A stretch of 18,655 bases of DNA from an uncultured Opitutales bacterium (GTDB taxonomy: Bacteria > Verrucomicrobiota > Verrucomicrobiia > Opitutales > UBA9783), in the NCBI GenBank assembly GCA_934700265.1, contig CAKUXH010000010.1:1-18655 (forward strand), written 5' to 3'. The notes beneath the pieces were generated by a model. It was not told the DNA's origin. It saw nothing but the letters and a program-made list of their open reading frames with translations, and did no database searches. The number at the start of each line of letters is the position of its first letter. Within the stretch, counting starts at the first letter, position 1. A program made the translations under genes and the position numbers. This document shows, piece after piece, positions 1 to 6,281 of the stretch.

Positions 1-562
1 CAGGAAACATGGATAACGTAACTTTTTCATACGATAACCCTTCAATGCTATTCGTTACGAGTTGACGAATATCCTTTGCACAATCTTCTAAATTAATCTG
101 AGGTAAATAAGAAATGAATACAGAAGCTGATGAAGGTGTTATCTTATCCGTATAAGGATCATTATCCGGTAGCACAATATGTACACGAGCAGTAACCACC
201 CCATGAATATGCGTCAAAGTTTCTGCAAGCTCATCTGATAAAGCATGCATAAAACGAATACGTTCTTCTGTGGGTGAAGATACGAGGCCTGATTTTTTAA
301 AAACATCCCCTAAAGATGAAAATGTATCTCTAGGATATCCTGCTTCATTTAACAGCTGAACCGACTGTGAAAATTGTGATTTATCGACAGAAATATTCCA
401 TGTACTTTCTGCCCCTGATATCTTTTCACAATTAATATGATTCGTTAATAAAATAGCCGCCATATCATTGACTTCTTTTTCGGGCAATCCCGTATATAAA
501 ACTTGCTGTCCACAACCTGCCAAAAGCAGCAATAAACAAGAATATCCTAATTTTAACCACAT
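1..562 (-). CDS. sctJ: SctJ, T3SS inner-membrane ring lipoprotein (3' end beyond window)
   Basis: Lipoprotein of the YscJ/EscJ/CdsJ family, which forms the periplasmic inner-membrane ring of the T3SS basal body with SctD. Translating the minus strand from the ATG at 562 gives 187 open codons before the window edge, so the C-terminal part, including any transmembrane anchor, is not seen. The N-terminus is a short signal peptide with a lipobox (LLLAGC, Cys at residue 17). It is followed by family-typical blocks: VLYTGLPEKEVNDMAAILL near residues 22-40, GYPRDTFSSLGDVF near 77-90, SPTEERIRF, and HGVVTARVHIVLP, then SASVFISY. It lies 6 bases after the sctI stop. The ATG lacks a Shine-Dalgarno sequence, so translation is probably coupled to sctI. 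Identification is firm. Confidence 0.93.
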   Translation of the reverse strand, partial: MWLKLGYSCLLLLLAGCGQQVLYTGLPEKEVNDMAAILLTNHINCEKISGAESTWNISVDKSQFSQSVQLLNEAGYPRDTFSSLGDVFKKSGLVSSPTEERIRFMHALSDELAETLTHIHGVVTARVHIVLPDNDPYTDKITPSSASVFISYLPQINLEDCAKDIRQLVTNSIEGLSYEKVTLSMFP

Positions 563-568
563 AATAGA

Positions 569-991
569 TCACTGATTTTTAAATAACGTTTGTACCCCTT
601 GAGAAATTGATCCAGTCGCTTTCGAAATAAGCTCTTGCTTTAGCTGAAACTCCATTAATTTCATTTGCATTTCCAAAACTTCCGACATGGTCAATTGCCC
701 ATTTGCTGCCATATTTTTTGCTGAATCTGCCAATGCTTGGACTCCATTACCCTGAAAATCTGAAATCTTTTGCATTGTATTCAAAATTTCATCCCCTGGA
801 GCTACTTGAGTTACTGTCTGAACATTTTGTAAGTTAGGAATTTCATCTTTACTTAAAGCCTCTTGTAACTCTGCAACAGCACCACCTTCACTTAACGGTA
901 AATCACTACGATTTGCTAAGCTATTTTGGTACATGTTTTCAGCTGTAGCATTCGCAAAATTATTCGACAATACATTTCCCTCAATGGACAT
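569..991 (-). CDS. sctI: SctI, T3SS inner rod protein
   Basis: A 140-residue protein matching the YscI/HrpB inner rod family, which forms the adapter between the export gate, the inner ring and the needle. Family-like features are the C-terminal half (GDEILNTMQKISDFQG near residues 66-81, then a long amphipathic helix MSEVLEMQMKLMEFQLKQEL) and the C-terminal ending GVQTLFKNQ. The N-terminal half is low in predicted order, as usual for these proteins, and there is no signal peptide, consistent with export by the T3SS itself. The start at 991 overlaps the end of sctG by 11 bases. An AGGAAG Shine-Dalgarno sequence (995-1000) lies only 3 bases before the ATG. Position between needle and sctJ genes supports the call. 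Confidence 0.85.
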   Translation of the reverse strand: MSIEGNVLSNNFANATAENMYQNSLANRSDLPLSEGGAVAELQEALSKDEIPNLQNVQTVTQVAPGDEILNTMQKISDFQGNGVQALADSAKNMAANGQLTMSEVLEMQMKLMEFQLKQELISKATGSISQGVQTLFKNQ

Positions 992-1427
992 AAACTTCCT
1001 GACTTATACGCGAACATTGTTCTGCTTGTAACTTCTGAGGTGTGATGCTATTTTTGTAGGAGTCCAAAACACCCTGTGCAATTTCTTTTGCAACCACATC
1101 TCGACTATTTTTTAAAATATCCTGTACACACTGCAAAGCCTGTTCATCCAATTTCCCCAATTTAAAAGCAATTGCAATGAAACTTTTAGCAAATTCATTT
1201 GCAGGATCTTCTTTAATTACCGCAAATAACTTTTTAACCCCATCAACTAATTCCCCCATAAACACTTCACCCATGGCCTGAGAAAGTCGAACATTTAAAT
1301 CATTGGGACACAGCTTTACAACGGTATCAAACAAAACTTTTGATTCAGCAAAAAAGCCTCGTTCTATTCCAACAAACCCAACATTAAGCATAAATTGCAA
1401 CATTTCTGGTGAAAAATCTTTTTCCAT
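981..1427 (-). CDS. sctG: SctG, TPR-like needle chaperone
   Basis: A 148-residue helical protein with two or three TPR-like units (about residues 10-110), for example GFFAESKVLFDTVVKLCPND and KLFAVIKEDPANEFAKSFIA. It has no signal peptide or membrane segment, so it is cytoplasmic. By family knowledge, YscG/CdsG proteins bind the needle subunit SctF together with SctE and stop it from polymerising early. Here it follows sctF directly (the sctF stop at 1434-1436 sits just before it), in the same order as chlamydial cdsE-F-G. An AGGAAGG Shine-Dalgarno sequence (1437-1443) is 9 bases upstream of the ATG. The assignment rests on order, size and TPR-like pattern more than on sequence identity. The last 30 or so residues are lysine/glutamine-rich and not recognisable. 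Confidence 0.75.
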   Translation of the reverse strand: MEKDFSPEMLQFMLNVGFVGIERGFFAESKVLFDTVVKLCPNDLNVRLSQAMGEVFMGELVDGVKKLFAVIKEDPANEFAKSFIAIAFKLGKLDEQALQCVQDILKNSRDVVAKEIAQGVLDSYKNSITPQKLQAEQCSRISQEVYVH

Positions 1428-1433
1428 AACTTA

Positions 1434-1748
1434 TTACCTTCCTACGTTTTGAAGTGTATTTTTTAATCCGGTTGCCACTCCTGACGCAAAATTAGACAAC
1501 AACTGAGCCGCTAATTGCCAACGCGACATATTCATTTGCGCTGCCATAAGACGGCTTTGGTCCAATTGGCCAGGATCAATACGTGCTAACTCAGTAAGCT
1601 CTGCATTTATGGCTGATTCACCTTTTGACAGCAATCCCGAAACAGTCTTCAAAACTCTATCTATAGTTGCTGAGTCATCTATATTATTATATTTCGAATA
1701 CAATGTAAAATCAGACCCTGTTGCTTCTTTCAACTCCCACTGTGACAT
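1434..1748 (-). CDS. sctF: SctF, T3SS needle subunit
   Basis: A 104-residue protein matching the needle subunit family (YscF/PscF/CdsF), whose helical hairpins polymerise into the extracellular needle. Two helices (about residues 22-52 and 62-100) are joined by a proline turn (DPGQLD, near 58-63). The C-terminal helix carries the family pattern around QMNMSRWQLAAQLLSNFASG and ends in KNTLQNVGR. There is no signal peptide and no cysteine. It is about 15-20 residues longer than YscF or CdsF, with most of the extra length at the N-terminus, which usually lies on the needle surface. Flanking sctE and sctG are the expected chaperones. A perfect AAGGAG (1755-1760) sits 6 bases upstream of the ATG and overlaps the end of sctE. 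Confidence 0.87.
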   Translation of the reverse strand: MSQWELKEATGSDFTLYSKYNNIDDSATIDRVLKTVSGLLSKGESAINAELTELARIDPGQLDQSRLMAAQMNMSRWQLAAQLLSNFASGVATGLKNTLQNVGR

Positions 1749-1751
1749 AAT

Positions 1752-1946
1752 TTACTCCTTAGATAAAATTGTTTCCGCACACTGAAAAGCATGCATAATT
1801 TCATTCATAGATTTAAGATTTTCTTTTGCTTTTATATCATTACGATATTTCAACAATTGATCGATTAAACCTTTCCTATACGCTCCTGAATGGTCATTTG
1901 CTAATTTTCGAGCTATATCCGTTAAGTGTATGTTTTTTGTGTCCAT
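1752..1946 (-). CDS. sctE: SctE, small needle co-chaperone
   Basis: A 64-residue, charged, wholly helical protein with no signal peptide. Size, helix-turn-helix pattern (two helices, about residues 8-38 and 42-62) and position between sctD and sctF match the YscE/CdsE (CT665-like) co-chaperone, which pairs with SctG to hold the needle subunit. Sequence conservation in this family is poor, so the call leans on synteny. The start ATG at 1946 is 9 bases after the sctD stop and has no clear Shine-Dalgarno sequence. The final codons (AAG GAG) provide the ribosome-binding site of sctF, so the two genes are tied in translation. Confidence 0.7.
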   Translation of the reverse strand: MDTKNIHLTDIARKLANDHSGAYRKGLIDQLLKYRNDIKAKENLKSMNEIMHAFQCAETILSKE

Positions 1947-1955
1947 AGTTTTAAA

Positions 1956-3362
1956 TTATAATTCAGTTAAAGTAAAAAACACCGTATCGTCATTCTTTTG
2001 TATTTGAATACCTTCCTGCGTTATTGATTGAATTTTATAACTTGAGGGCAATAATGCTCCCTCAAAATATCGATCTCCATTTTTCAAATCAATCCAAGGT
2101 GATTCATTTTCCGGAATAGAAACCGTTGTTATAGGCGATGGGAAAAACAAATTTTTAACAGCCTGTGGAGCAACAACAGCAACATACGTTAAAACCTTAC
2201 AAATTCCATTTAAACTACGTTTTAACGCTTTTTGAGCCTCTTTCCAATTAGGCTCATCTGAAGCTTGAATGTTGCCCATTACCATCAAACCATTTTTTAC
2301 AGCATGTATTTTTAACAATCCCATCAACCCATATTGAGTAAGCAAATTTGATGCCAAATCATAAATTTCTTCTGGACTTAACAAAACCGTTTCAATGTTA
2401 TTAAGCCCAGCAATATCTTTAAATAACTGATTCTTTATCGTAGGTAACACATCTATTGCGTACAAATAACCATGCAATGAAATGGTATCAACTTCTGCTC
2501 CTGGTTTAACAGTTAAAGTACCAAAATTATTCAAAATAGCCTGAGCTTGTTCAACAAAGCTGCTTTGTGTATAAATTCGCAAAGTTTGAAAAATTACATT
2601 AGGAATAGCCCTCAATTGTTTTTCAATTTTTTGTTTATCTTCACTACCTGATACATAACATTGCAAAATAAATTTTGTACCACTTAAATTAATCTGAACA
2701 AATTTCATGTTCACACCATTTTTCTCCAAGACATCTTCTATCGCTTTTTTCAAAGCTACAATTGGGAATTGTCGTAACTCACTTTTTTCTTCTTTAGGAG
2801 GCTCCTTAAATAAAGCAAAACCAAGCACTAATACGATGAAAAAAATCCCAACGATGAAAAATTTTCGTTTATAATGAAATTTTTTCGTTTTAATTTTCTC
2901 TCCTACAGAATGTTCACTATCACTAATTGCTTTGTTTTTATCCTCAATTTCTTTTCCTTGAGTAGTTTTCGTTTGTTTCTTTTGAATAGATGTTGATACA
3001 ATTTCCGGCCATATGTCATCAGCAGGTCCTATGGATAATAAAGTTTTTCCACAAAGAATAGGTTGAAAATTCTTTAATTCCGTACGCTCAGTAATCGCTT
3101 TTCCATCAACAAAAACCTGAGAATCATTTTGAGCCTCACAAAAAATACGATCGTTTTCACATACAAAGCTTGCATGGACATCCATTAGTAAGTTATCCAT
3201 TAACACTATATCACAAGCTTCGCCTTTCCCCAACAAAAGTGGTTCTGGCCTTAATTCAACTTCTGCATCCTTATGAGGTCCAGAAAGTATTCTTAACACG
3301 TAACTTTTTACTGGTAAGGTTTTAGGTTCTTGTGAATTCAACTCTTCTGCTTTTGCTTCCAT
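1956..3362 (-). CDS. sctD: SctD, T3SS inner-membrane ring protein with FHA domain
   Basis: A 468-residue single-pass membrane protein of the YscD/PrgH/CdsD family, the outer partner of SctJ in the basal-body ring. Residues about 20-115 form a cytoplasmic FHA-like domain (LLLGKGEACDIVL, then VHASF and FVDGKAI). Residues 116-165 are a charged linker. Residues 168-185 (FFIVGIFFIVLVLGFALF) are the transmembrane helix. Residues 190-440 are the periplasmic part, with two or three BON/ring-building-like modules. It is close to YscD in length and much shorter than Chlamydia trachomatis CdsD, which has a second FHA domain. It is the first gene of the operon. No Shine-Dalgarno sequence precedes the ATG at 3362. 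A TTG at codon 8 is an alternative start if the predicted promoter is real. Confidence 0.85.
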   Translation of the reverse strand: MEAKAEELNSQEPKTLPVKSYVLRILSGPHKDAEVELRPEPLLLGKGEACDIVLMDNLLMDVHASFVCENDRIFCEAQNDSQVFVDGKAITERTELKNFQPILCGKTLLSIGPADDIWPEIVSTSIQKKQTKTTQGKEIEDKNKAISDSEHSVGEKIKTKKFHYKRKFFIVGIFFIVLVLGFALFKEPPKEEKSELRQFPIVALKKAIEDVLEKNGVNMKFVQINLSGTKFILQCYVSGSEDKQKIEKQLRAIPNVIFQTLRIYTQSSFVEQAQAILNNFGTLTVKPGAEVDTISLHGYLYAIDVLPTIKNQLFKDIAGLNNIETVLLSPEEIYDLASNLLTQYGLMGLLKIHAVKNGLMVMGNIQASDEPNWKEAQKALKRSLNGICKVLTYVAVVAPQAVKNLFFPSPITTVSIPENESPWIDLKNGDRYFEGALLPSSYKIQSITQEGIQIQKNDDTVFFTLTEL

Positions 3363-3364
3363 GT

Positions 3365-3393
3365 ATTATCATTTTAATATTTTCTACATTCAA
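3365..3393 (-). promoter_or_regulatory. Candidate sigma-70-type promoter for the T3SS operon
   Basis: On the minus strand a TTGAAT hexamer (3393-3388) and a GATAAT hexamer (3370-3365) are separated by exactly 17 bases. The -10 box ends 2 bases before the annotated sctD ATG, so transcription would start at or just inside the first codons. This would need either a leaderless mRNA or a start at the TTG of codon 8. The whole 3363-3483 gap is very AT-rich, so a chance match is a real risk. Confidence 0.3.
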
Positions 3394-3471
3394 AGTAAAT
3401 ACATTTCTTATATCTCAAAGAAATTTTTAAACTTATTATTTTTTACTTTCTTTTTCTTCAAAAAATATTAT

Positions 3472-3476
3472 AAGGA
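3472..3476 (+). promoter_or_regulatory. Shine-Dalgarno site fixing the start of the solute-binding protein
   Basis: AAGGA lies 7 bases before the ATG at 3484. It decides between that ATG, which is followed by a good signal peptide, and the in-frame ATG at 3361, which would add 41 aromatic- and lysine-rich residues and begin in the CATG shared with the divergent sctD start. A weak promoter-like pair (TTTACT 3442-3447, TATTAT 3466-3471, 18-base spacer) would start the RNA after this site, so the real promoter is probably further upstream. Confidence 0.65.
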
Positions 3477-3483
3477 TAGGTAT

Positions 3484-4536
3484 ATGAAGGTGTTATTATT
3501 TAATTTCTCATTCTTTCTTTCATTTTCGCTTTTCTCCATTAACTCTTCTTTTGCACTCCAAAAAAATAAAAATGCTGAAACAACACAAACGCTCAACATT
3601 GGCTTCTTTCCTAATCTTACGCATCCACAAGCACTTGTTGCACAAGCATTAACACGAAAAGGAAAAGATTGGTTTAAAAACTATTTACCTGAAAACATTT
3701 GCATAAAATGGCATCGTTTTAATGCAGGGCCTTCTGCGATGGAAAGCTTATGCACAGGTGCCATCGATTTATCTTATGTAGGTCCAAGTCCTGCGATAAA
3801 TCTTTATACAAGAACCGATGGCAACAATGTCCGTTTACTCAGTGGGGCCGTTAAAGGAGGCTCTGGCTTAGTTTTACAAAACAATATCTCCATAAAAGAG
3901 CCTAAAGATTTGAATTATCGAAAAATTGCCACACCACAATTCGGAAACACACAAGATATCGCTTGCCGGGCTTGGTTTGCAGAACAGTCCATAAACGGTA
4001 CCAAGCTTTTGCCTACAAGCAATCCTGATCAATTACTGTTATTTAAACGCAAACAAATCGATGGTGCTTGGACGATAGAACCTTGGCTTTCACGTCTTAT
4101 AAATGAAGGAAATGGTAAACTTTTCTTCAGTGATGATACCAATTGGACTACCTTATTGGTTGGTTCGCATGCTTTTTGTGAAAAACATCCAACGTTAAAA
4201 CCGCTTATCATAAAAGCCCATAAAGAACTTTCTATTTGGATAAAAAACAATCTAAAAGAAGCTGCATGCTTGATACAAGAAGAATTATTGCAACAAACAC
4301 GGCTTAAATTTTCCACCAAATTGATAGAAAATACGCTATCTCATCTTCAGCTAGAAGTACAGGTCAAAACAGATGAAATCCAAAAATGGCTTAAAAATGC
4401 TATAGATATCAATTTTATAAAAAAAGAAAAACAAATTTCTTTAGACAAGTTTTTCTCTGAAATTTTATCTAAAAATCAAGAGAATACACCACAAATATCC
4501 CAAACAGTTCCTTTGAAAAACTCAAAAACGAATTAG
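3484..4536 (+). CDS. ABC-type solute-binding protein, NitT/TauT (SsuA-like) family
   Basis: Predicted periplasmic solute-binding protein of 350 residues. The N-terminus is a Sec signal peptide with likely cleavage after SFA (residue 24). The mature part opens with LNIGFFPNLTHPQALVA and continues with FNAGPSAMESLCTGAIDLSYVGPSPAINLY. This is typical of the NMT1/SsuA/NrtA-like fold, in which the GPSPA loop lines the ligand site. Families of this type bind sulfonates, nitrate, bicarbonate or pyrimidine precursors; I cannot name the ligand. No permease or ATPase gene is next to it, so it is an orphan here. The C-terminal tail of about 25 residues is polar and probably disordered. The start is chosen for its Shine-Dalgarno sequence and signal peptide. 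It is transcribed away from the T3SS operon and towards fliD. Confidence 0.8.
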   Translation: MKVLLFNFSFFLSFSLFSINSSFALQKNKNAETTQTLNIGFFPNLTHPQALVAQALTRKGKDWFKNYLPENICIKWHRFNAGPSAMESLCTGAIDLSYVGPSPAINLYTRTDGNNVRLLSGAVKGGSGLVLQNNISIKEPKDLNYRKIATPQFGNTQDIACRAWFAEQSINGTKLLPTSNPDQLLLFKRKQIDGAWTIEPWLSRLINEGNGKLFFSDDTNWTTLLVGSHAFCEKHPTLKPLIIKAHKELSIWIKNNLKEAACLIQEELLQQTRLKFSTKLIENTLSHLQLEVQVKTDEIQKWLKNAIDINFIKKEKQISLDKFFSEILSKNQENTPQISQTVPLKNSKTN

Positions 4537-4566
4537 ATTACATCTGCTTTATTGATTTTCTACGTT

Positions 4567-4583
4567 TCGGCACAAAAATTGCT
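4567..4583 (+). promoter_or_regulatory. Sigma-54 (RpoN) promoter upstream of the FliD-like gene
   Basis: The site reads TCGGCACAAAAATTGCT. It keeps the invariant GG (4569-4570) and GC (4581-4582) with exactly 10 bases between them. It matches the consensus YTGGCACRNNNNTTGCW at every defined position but one (C instead of T before GG). A start about 12 bases past the GC would fall near 4594, giving a leader of only about 5 bases before the ATG at 4599. Sigma-54 control of late flagellar genes is well known in several phyla. No enhancer-binding-protein site was identified. Confidence 0.6.
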
Positions 4584-4598
4584 TATATGTAAAGTATT

Positions 4599-6245
4599 AT
4601 GTCAATGGTCGAAACACTCATGTCCCAAAATTGGGAGCCTTTTATTCAAACCCTGGTTCAAAAAGTACAAACCCCTCAATTGGTCATACCAAACAGTAAA
4701 ATTAAAACCTTACAAGGACAAATATCAGAGCTTTCTACATTTGAAAAACATCTAACTGATCTACAAAAAATAATACACACTTTTAATGATGGAACATGTT
4801 TTCAAGAACGAACAACCTCGATTAAAGAAAATGATTATATGGATGTATCGGTAGGACCAAATACACCAACCGGTCATTATAAAGTTGAAGTTATATCAAC
4901 AGCAACCCCCTCAAAACTTTCTGGAGACACAGAAATTCTTGCACCTTTATTACCAGATAATAACCTTTCTACAGAGCTTAAAGATCTAACTTTTATAACC
5001 CCCCTTAAGGAAGGTTTCTTTACGGCCAATGGCACAAGGATCTCTGTAAATAGTTCCGATACATTACAGTCCATTTTTGATAAGCTCTCTGCCATTGATA
5101 TAACAGCAACTTACGATAATATAAACGACAAAATTACGCTACAATCGGATAAGCCCATCTGCCTCGGAGCATCAAATGATTCAAGTAATTTTCTAGATTT
5201 AGTCCGTTTATATACCAACAATACGAACAACATTTCATCGTTAACATCTATTAACGCTTTAAATACAAGTAGTCCCTTAGTATCAAACACTTTTAAAAGT
5301 CCTATTACAACTGATGGATGTTTTAAAATTAACGGCGTTGAAATCTCTTATAACAAGTCAGATTCTCTTCAGAGTATTATGGCTGAGATTAATAATTCTA
5401 CCGCCGGTGTTTACATTCAGTACACGCCAAGTAATCAATCATTTACACTCATCAATCAAGCAACCGGTAGTTTTGGTATTTCCGTAGAAGATCTTCGTGG
5501 GAATTTAATGGAAAATCTAGGACTAACCCAAGGACAATTAACTCTAGGGGAAAATGCAACTTTAACCATCAATGATGGAGAAAAAATTACCTGCACAAGC
5601 AATACAGTTAATACACAACAACATGGGATTCATGGCTTAACCATAGCCATTGAAAAAAAAGGAACAACTGAATTTTCCATCAAAGAAAATGATGAAAGTG
5701 CCATTGAAAATGCAAAAAAATTTGTAAGTAAATACAACGAACTTTATGATTATCTACAAAAACAAACTAAAGCTGACCCTAAAACAAAAGAATACGGAGC
5801 ATTCTACAATAATCCAGAAATAAAAGCTTTCATGCGAAATTTTAAAAACACAGTCTTTAGCTTTTCAACCCAAAACGGAACTTCTGCTTTTTCAAAATTT
5901 TCAGCACTAGGATTCAATTTTGACTCAAATCATCATTTAAATTTGGATACAAACAAACTATCTGAAAAAATAAAAAAGGAATCCAGCGAAATTACTTCCA
6001 CATTTTCTAAAGGCAGCCCCATGTCGGAAGCTTCTAATTTTTTATCAACATTCTTATCAAAAAATTTCAAAACAGTAAAAAAAGGATATACAACTCAACA
6101 AGAATCCGTTCAACGTAAATTGGAGCAATTAAAACGCCAATTTGATTTACAAGAATTAAACTGGCGAAAAACATTCGATAAAGTCAGCGAAATGAATTCT
6201 CGCATGTATGCTCAATTACAAGCTATCAATAATTTAGGAAAATAG
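4599..6245 (+). CDS. fliD: FliD-like flagellar filament cap protein
   Basis: A 548-residue protein with the architecture of FliD (HAP2), the pentameric cap under which flagellin subunits assemble. Residues 10-65 match the N-terminal FliD coiled-coil region (FIQTLVQKVQTPQL onward). Residues 92-108 (GHYKVEVISTATPSKLS) are the conserved start of the outer domains. Residues 139-205 and 240-308 are two flagellin hook-IN-like repeats. Residues 365-548 are the FliD C-terminal domain, ending in a long coiled coil (about 495-545). There is no signal peptide, as expected for export by a flagellar or T3SS-type apparatus. Unusual points are four cysteines (67, 188, 241, 332) and isolation from flagellin, fliS or other flagellar genes. 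ATGs at 4605 and 4620 are alternative starts; none has a Shine-Dalgarno sequence. Confidence 0.8.
   Translation: MSMVETLMSQNWEPFIQTLVQKVQTPQLVIPNSKIKTLQGQISELSTFEKHLTDLQKIIHTFNDGTCFQERTTSIKENDYMDVSVGPNTPTGHYKVEVISTATPSKLSGDTEILAPLLPDNNLSTELKDLTFITPLKEGFFTANGTRISVNSSDTLQSIFDKLSAIDITATYDNINDKITLQSDKPICLGASNDSSNFLDLVRLYTNNTNNISSLTSINALNTSSPLVSNTFKSPITTDGCFKINGVEISYNKSDSLQSIMAEINNSTAGVYIQYTPSNQSFTLINQATGSFGISVEDLRGNLMENLGLTQGQLTLGENATLTINDGEKITCTSNTVNTQQHGIHGLTIAIEKKGTTEFSIKENDESAIENAKKFVSKYNELYDYLQKQTKADPKTKEYGAFYNNPEIKAFMRNFKNTVFSFSTQNGTSAFSKFSALGFNFDSNHHLNLDTNKLSEKIKKESSEITSTFSKGSPMSEASNFLSTFLSKNFKTVKKGYTTQQESVQRKLEQLKRQFDLQELNWRKTFDKVSEMNSRMYAQLQAINNLGK
5013..5522 (+). repeat. Internal duplication of hook-IN-like modules in the FliD-like protein
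   Basis: Protein residues 139-205 and 240-308 are diverged copies about 101 residues apart. GFFTANGTRISVNSSDTLQSI aligns with GCFKINGVEISYNKSDSLQSI, sharing G, F, NG, I-S, N, SD and LQSI; later parts align less well. These are surface modules of FliD that vary between species. The repeat is visible at protein level only; I did not see long DNA-level identity, so it is an old duplication. Confidence 0.65.
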
Positions 6246-6268
6246 TTGATTTTCTAGCAGTAATAGAT

Positions 6269-6277
6269 TGATATAAT
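6269..6277 (+). promoter_or_regulatory. Extended -10 promoter element before ugd
   Basis: TGATATAAT is a perfect extended -10 box (TG, one base, TATAAT). No -35 box is present at a normal distance; a TTGATT at 6246-6251 is 20 bases away, too far. Transcription would begin at about 6282-6284, on top of the ugd ATG at 6282, which has no Shine-Dalgarno sequence. Confidence 0.4.
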
Positions 6278-6281
6278 CATT

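Noticed and set aside
3361..3483. Upstream ATG at 3361 as the start of the solute-binding protein.
   Set aside because: The added 41 residues are aromatic and low in complexity, the ATG overlaps the divergent sctD start, and the ATG at 3484 has both a Shine-Dalgarno site and a signal peptide.
4029..4319. Antisense frames inside strong genes (for example 4029-4319, 11812-12126 and 16975-17238).
   Set aside because: They lie wholly within genes confirmed by conserved motifs, and their translations lack any family feature.
4552..4755. A 67-codon plus-strand frame over the fliD start.
   Set aside because: It overlaps the well-supported fliD frame, has no Shine-Dalgarno sequence and has no recognisable protein features.
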